The position numbers and the translations under genes are program-made. This document shows positions 63,586-64,000 of a stretch of 64,000 bases of DNA, one piece after another; positions within the stretch are counted from its first letter, which is position 1, and each line of letters starts with the position of its first letter. The notes below the pieces were generated by a model. It saw nothing but the letters and a program-made list of their open reading frames with translations, ran no database searches and was not told the DNA's origin. This stretch comes from Gammaproteobacteria bacterium HGW-Gammaproteobacteria-13. GTDB lineage: Bacteria > Pseudomonadota > Gammaproteobacteria > Pseudomonadales > Pseudomonadaceae. Where the stretch lies: positions 124,001 to 188,000 of the forward strand of contig PGZH01000005.1 in the NCBI GenBank assembly GCA_002840155.1. Reading direction: 5' to 3'.

Positions 63586-64000
63586 TCAGCGTTGCGAAGC
63601 CATGTCCTGGCTGATGATGATTTCCACCCGCCGATTCATCTGCCGACCTGAAGCCGATTCATTACCAGCAACCGGCATGCTCTCACCTTTGCCTGATGCG
63701 CCCAGACGGGTTGGGGAAACGCCCTGGCTGGTCAGGTAATGCATCACCGAGTCGGCGCGGCGCTGCGACAGGCTCAGGTTCATTTCTTCGCTGCCGACGC
63801 TGTCGGTATGCCCTTCAATCAGCACCTGACGCTCAGGGTTCTGGTTGAGGAAAGCCGCCAGCTTGCCCAGGTTATTCGCCGTGCCTGCACGCAACTCGGC
63901 ACGCCCAGTAGCGAACAGCAGGTCGCCCAGGGTCATAACCAGGCCACGCTCGGTTTGCTTGGCATTGAGCTCGTCAATCTGTTGCTGCAGCTGGCTGTTC
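63586..64000 (-). CDS. OmpA-family peptidoglycan-binding protein (5' end beyond the window)
   Basis: The visible C-terminal part has a complete OmpA-like domain: LLFATGRAELRAGTANNLGKLAAFL, IEGHTDSVGSEEMNLSLSQRRADSVMHYL and MNRRVEIIIS, which bind diaminopimelate of peptidoglycan. The frame stays open to the window edge with QLQQQIDELNAKQTERGL, a coiled-coil-like lead-in, so the start lies outside. Likely an outer-membrane lipoprotein or periplasmic linker. Confidence 0.88.
   Translation of the reverse strand, partial: NSQLQQQIDELNAKQTERGLVMTLGDLLFATGRAELRAGTANNLGKLAAFLNQNPERQVLIEGHTDSVGSEEMNLSLSQRRADSVMHYLTSQGVSPTRLGASGKGESMPVAGNESASGRQMNRRVEIIISQDMASQR

Noticed and set aside
1-64000. CRISPR arrays, prophage, integrase or complete insertion sequences
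   Set aside because: No regularly spaced direct repeats, transposase, integrase or phage structural genes were seen; repeats found are palindromic intergenic units.

Overview
The window reads as a chromosomal segment of a Pseudomonas species. Gene density is high and base composition GC-rich. The gene order prc / EAL-CBS-GGDEF protein / FKBP-type isomerase / tRNA-Asp / tRNA-Val / rdgC matches, from memory, the same block of the P. aeruginosa chromosome. The sulfonate operon has the Pseudomonas form, with lsfA in front and ssuF behind. No phage, plasmid or CRISPR signature was seen.

Layout. 1-6.2 kb: zapE, lpd, an efflux pump, a thioesterase, a TetR regulator and a short-chain dehydrogenase. 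6.2-9.7 kb: ahpF and ahpC (peroxide reduction) and a quinone oxidoreductase. 9.7-19.3 kb: prc, a c-di-GMP protein, a small XRE/unknown/Sel1 operon, an FKBP lipoprotein, two tRNAs, rdgC, and sugE (guanidinium exporter) behind a guanidine-II riboswitch. 19.5-34.4 kb: an LplT-PlsC fusion, azlCD, a DUF4010 membrane protein, a MerR gene beside an alpha/beta hydrolase and a PF10118 protein, rmuC, a RES-Xre toxin-antitoxin pair, and ydbH-ynbE-ydbL (lipid transport across the envelope). This stretch also holds most of the non-coding repeats.

34.6-63.5 kb is a long sulfur-acquisition region. It contains oscA-sbp-cysTWA (sulfate uptake) and a hydrolase with a sigma54-type activator. It also contains a YeeE/YedE transporter, a periplasmic rhodanese, a DszC/SfnB-like flavoprotein and an orphan sulfonate-type binding protein. 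An OprD-like porin precedes a second sulfonate-type ABC transporter, and a second sbp stands divergent from lsfA-ssuEADCBF (alkanesulfonate desulfonation). The region ends with a LysR regulator, betC (choline sulfatase), choX and a SulP permease. Together these would take up sulfate, thiosulfate, sulfonates and sulfate esters, and release sulfite or sulfate from the organic forms. Most promoters in this region share a motif TTATTCTTTTT placed a fixed distance upstream of a -10-like hexamer. I read this as a common sulfate-starvation (probably CysB-dependent) promoter layout.

Inside the sulfur region one AT-rich gene (49.9-51.1 kb) stands out. It encodes a 379-residue protein of unknown function with a C-terminal R-x4-H motif of the HEPN ribonuclease kind, and is the best candidate for an acquired, undescribed function. 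Other notable items are three copies of a structured ~200-bp repeat, a 263-bp nested palindrome, two REPIN-like elements (one inside the ssu operon), a duplicated DnaA-box-like intergenic element, and a 20-codon remnant of a second RBBP9-type hydrolase gene after ssuF. The window ends inside an OmpA-family gene.
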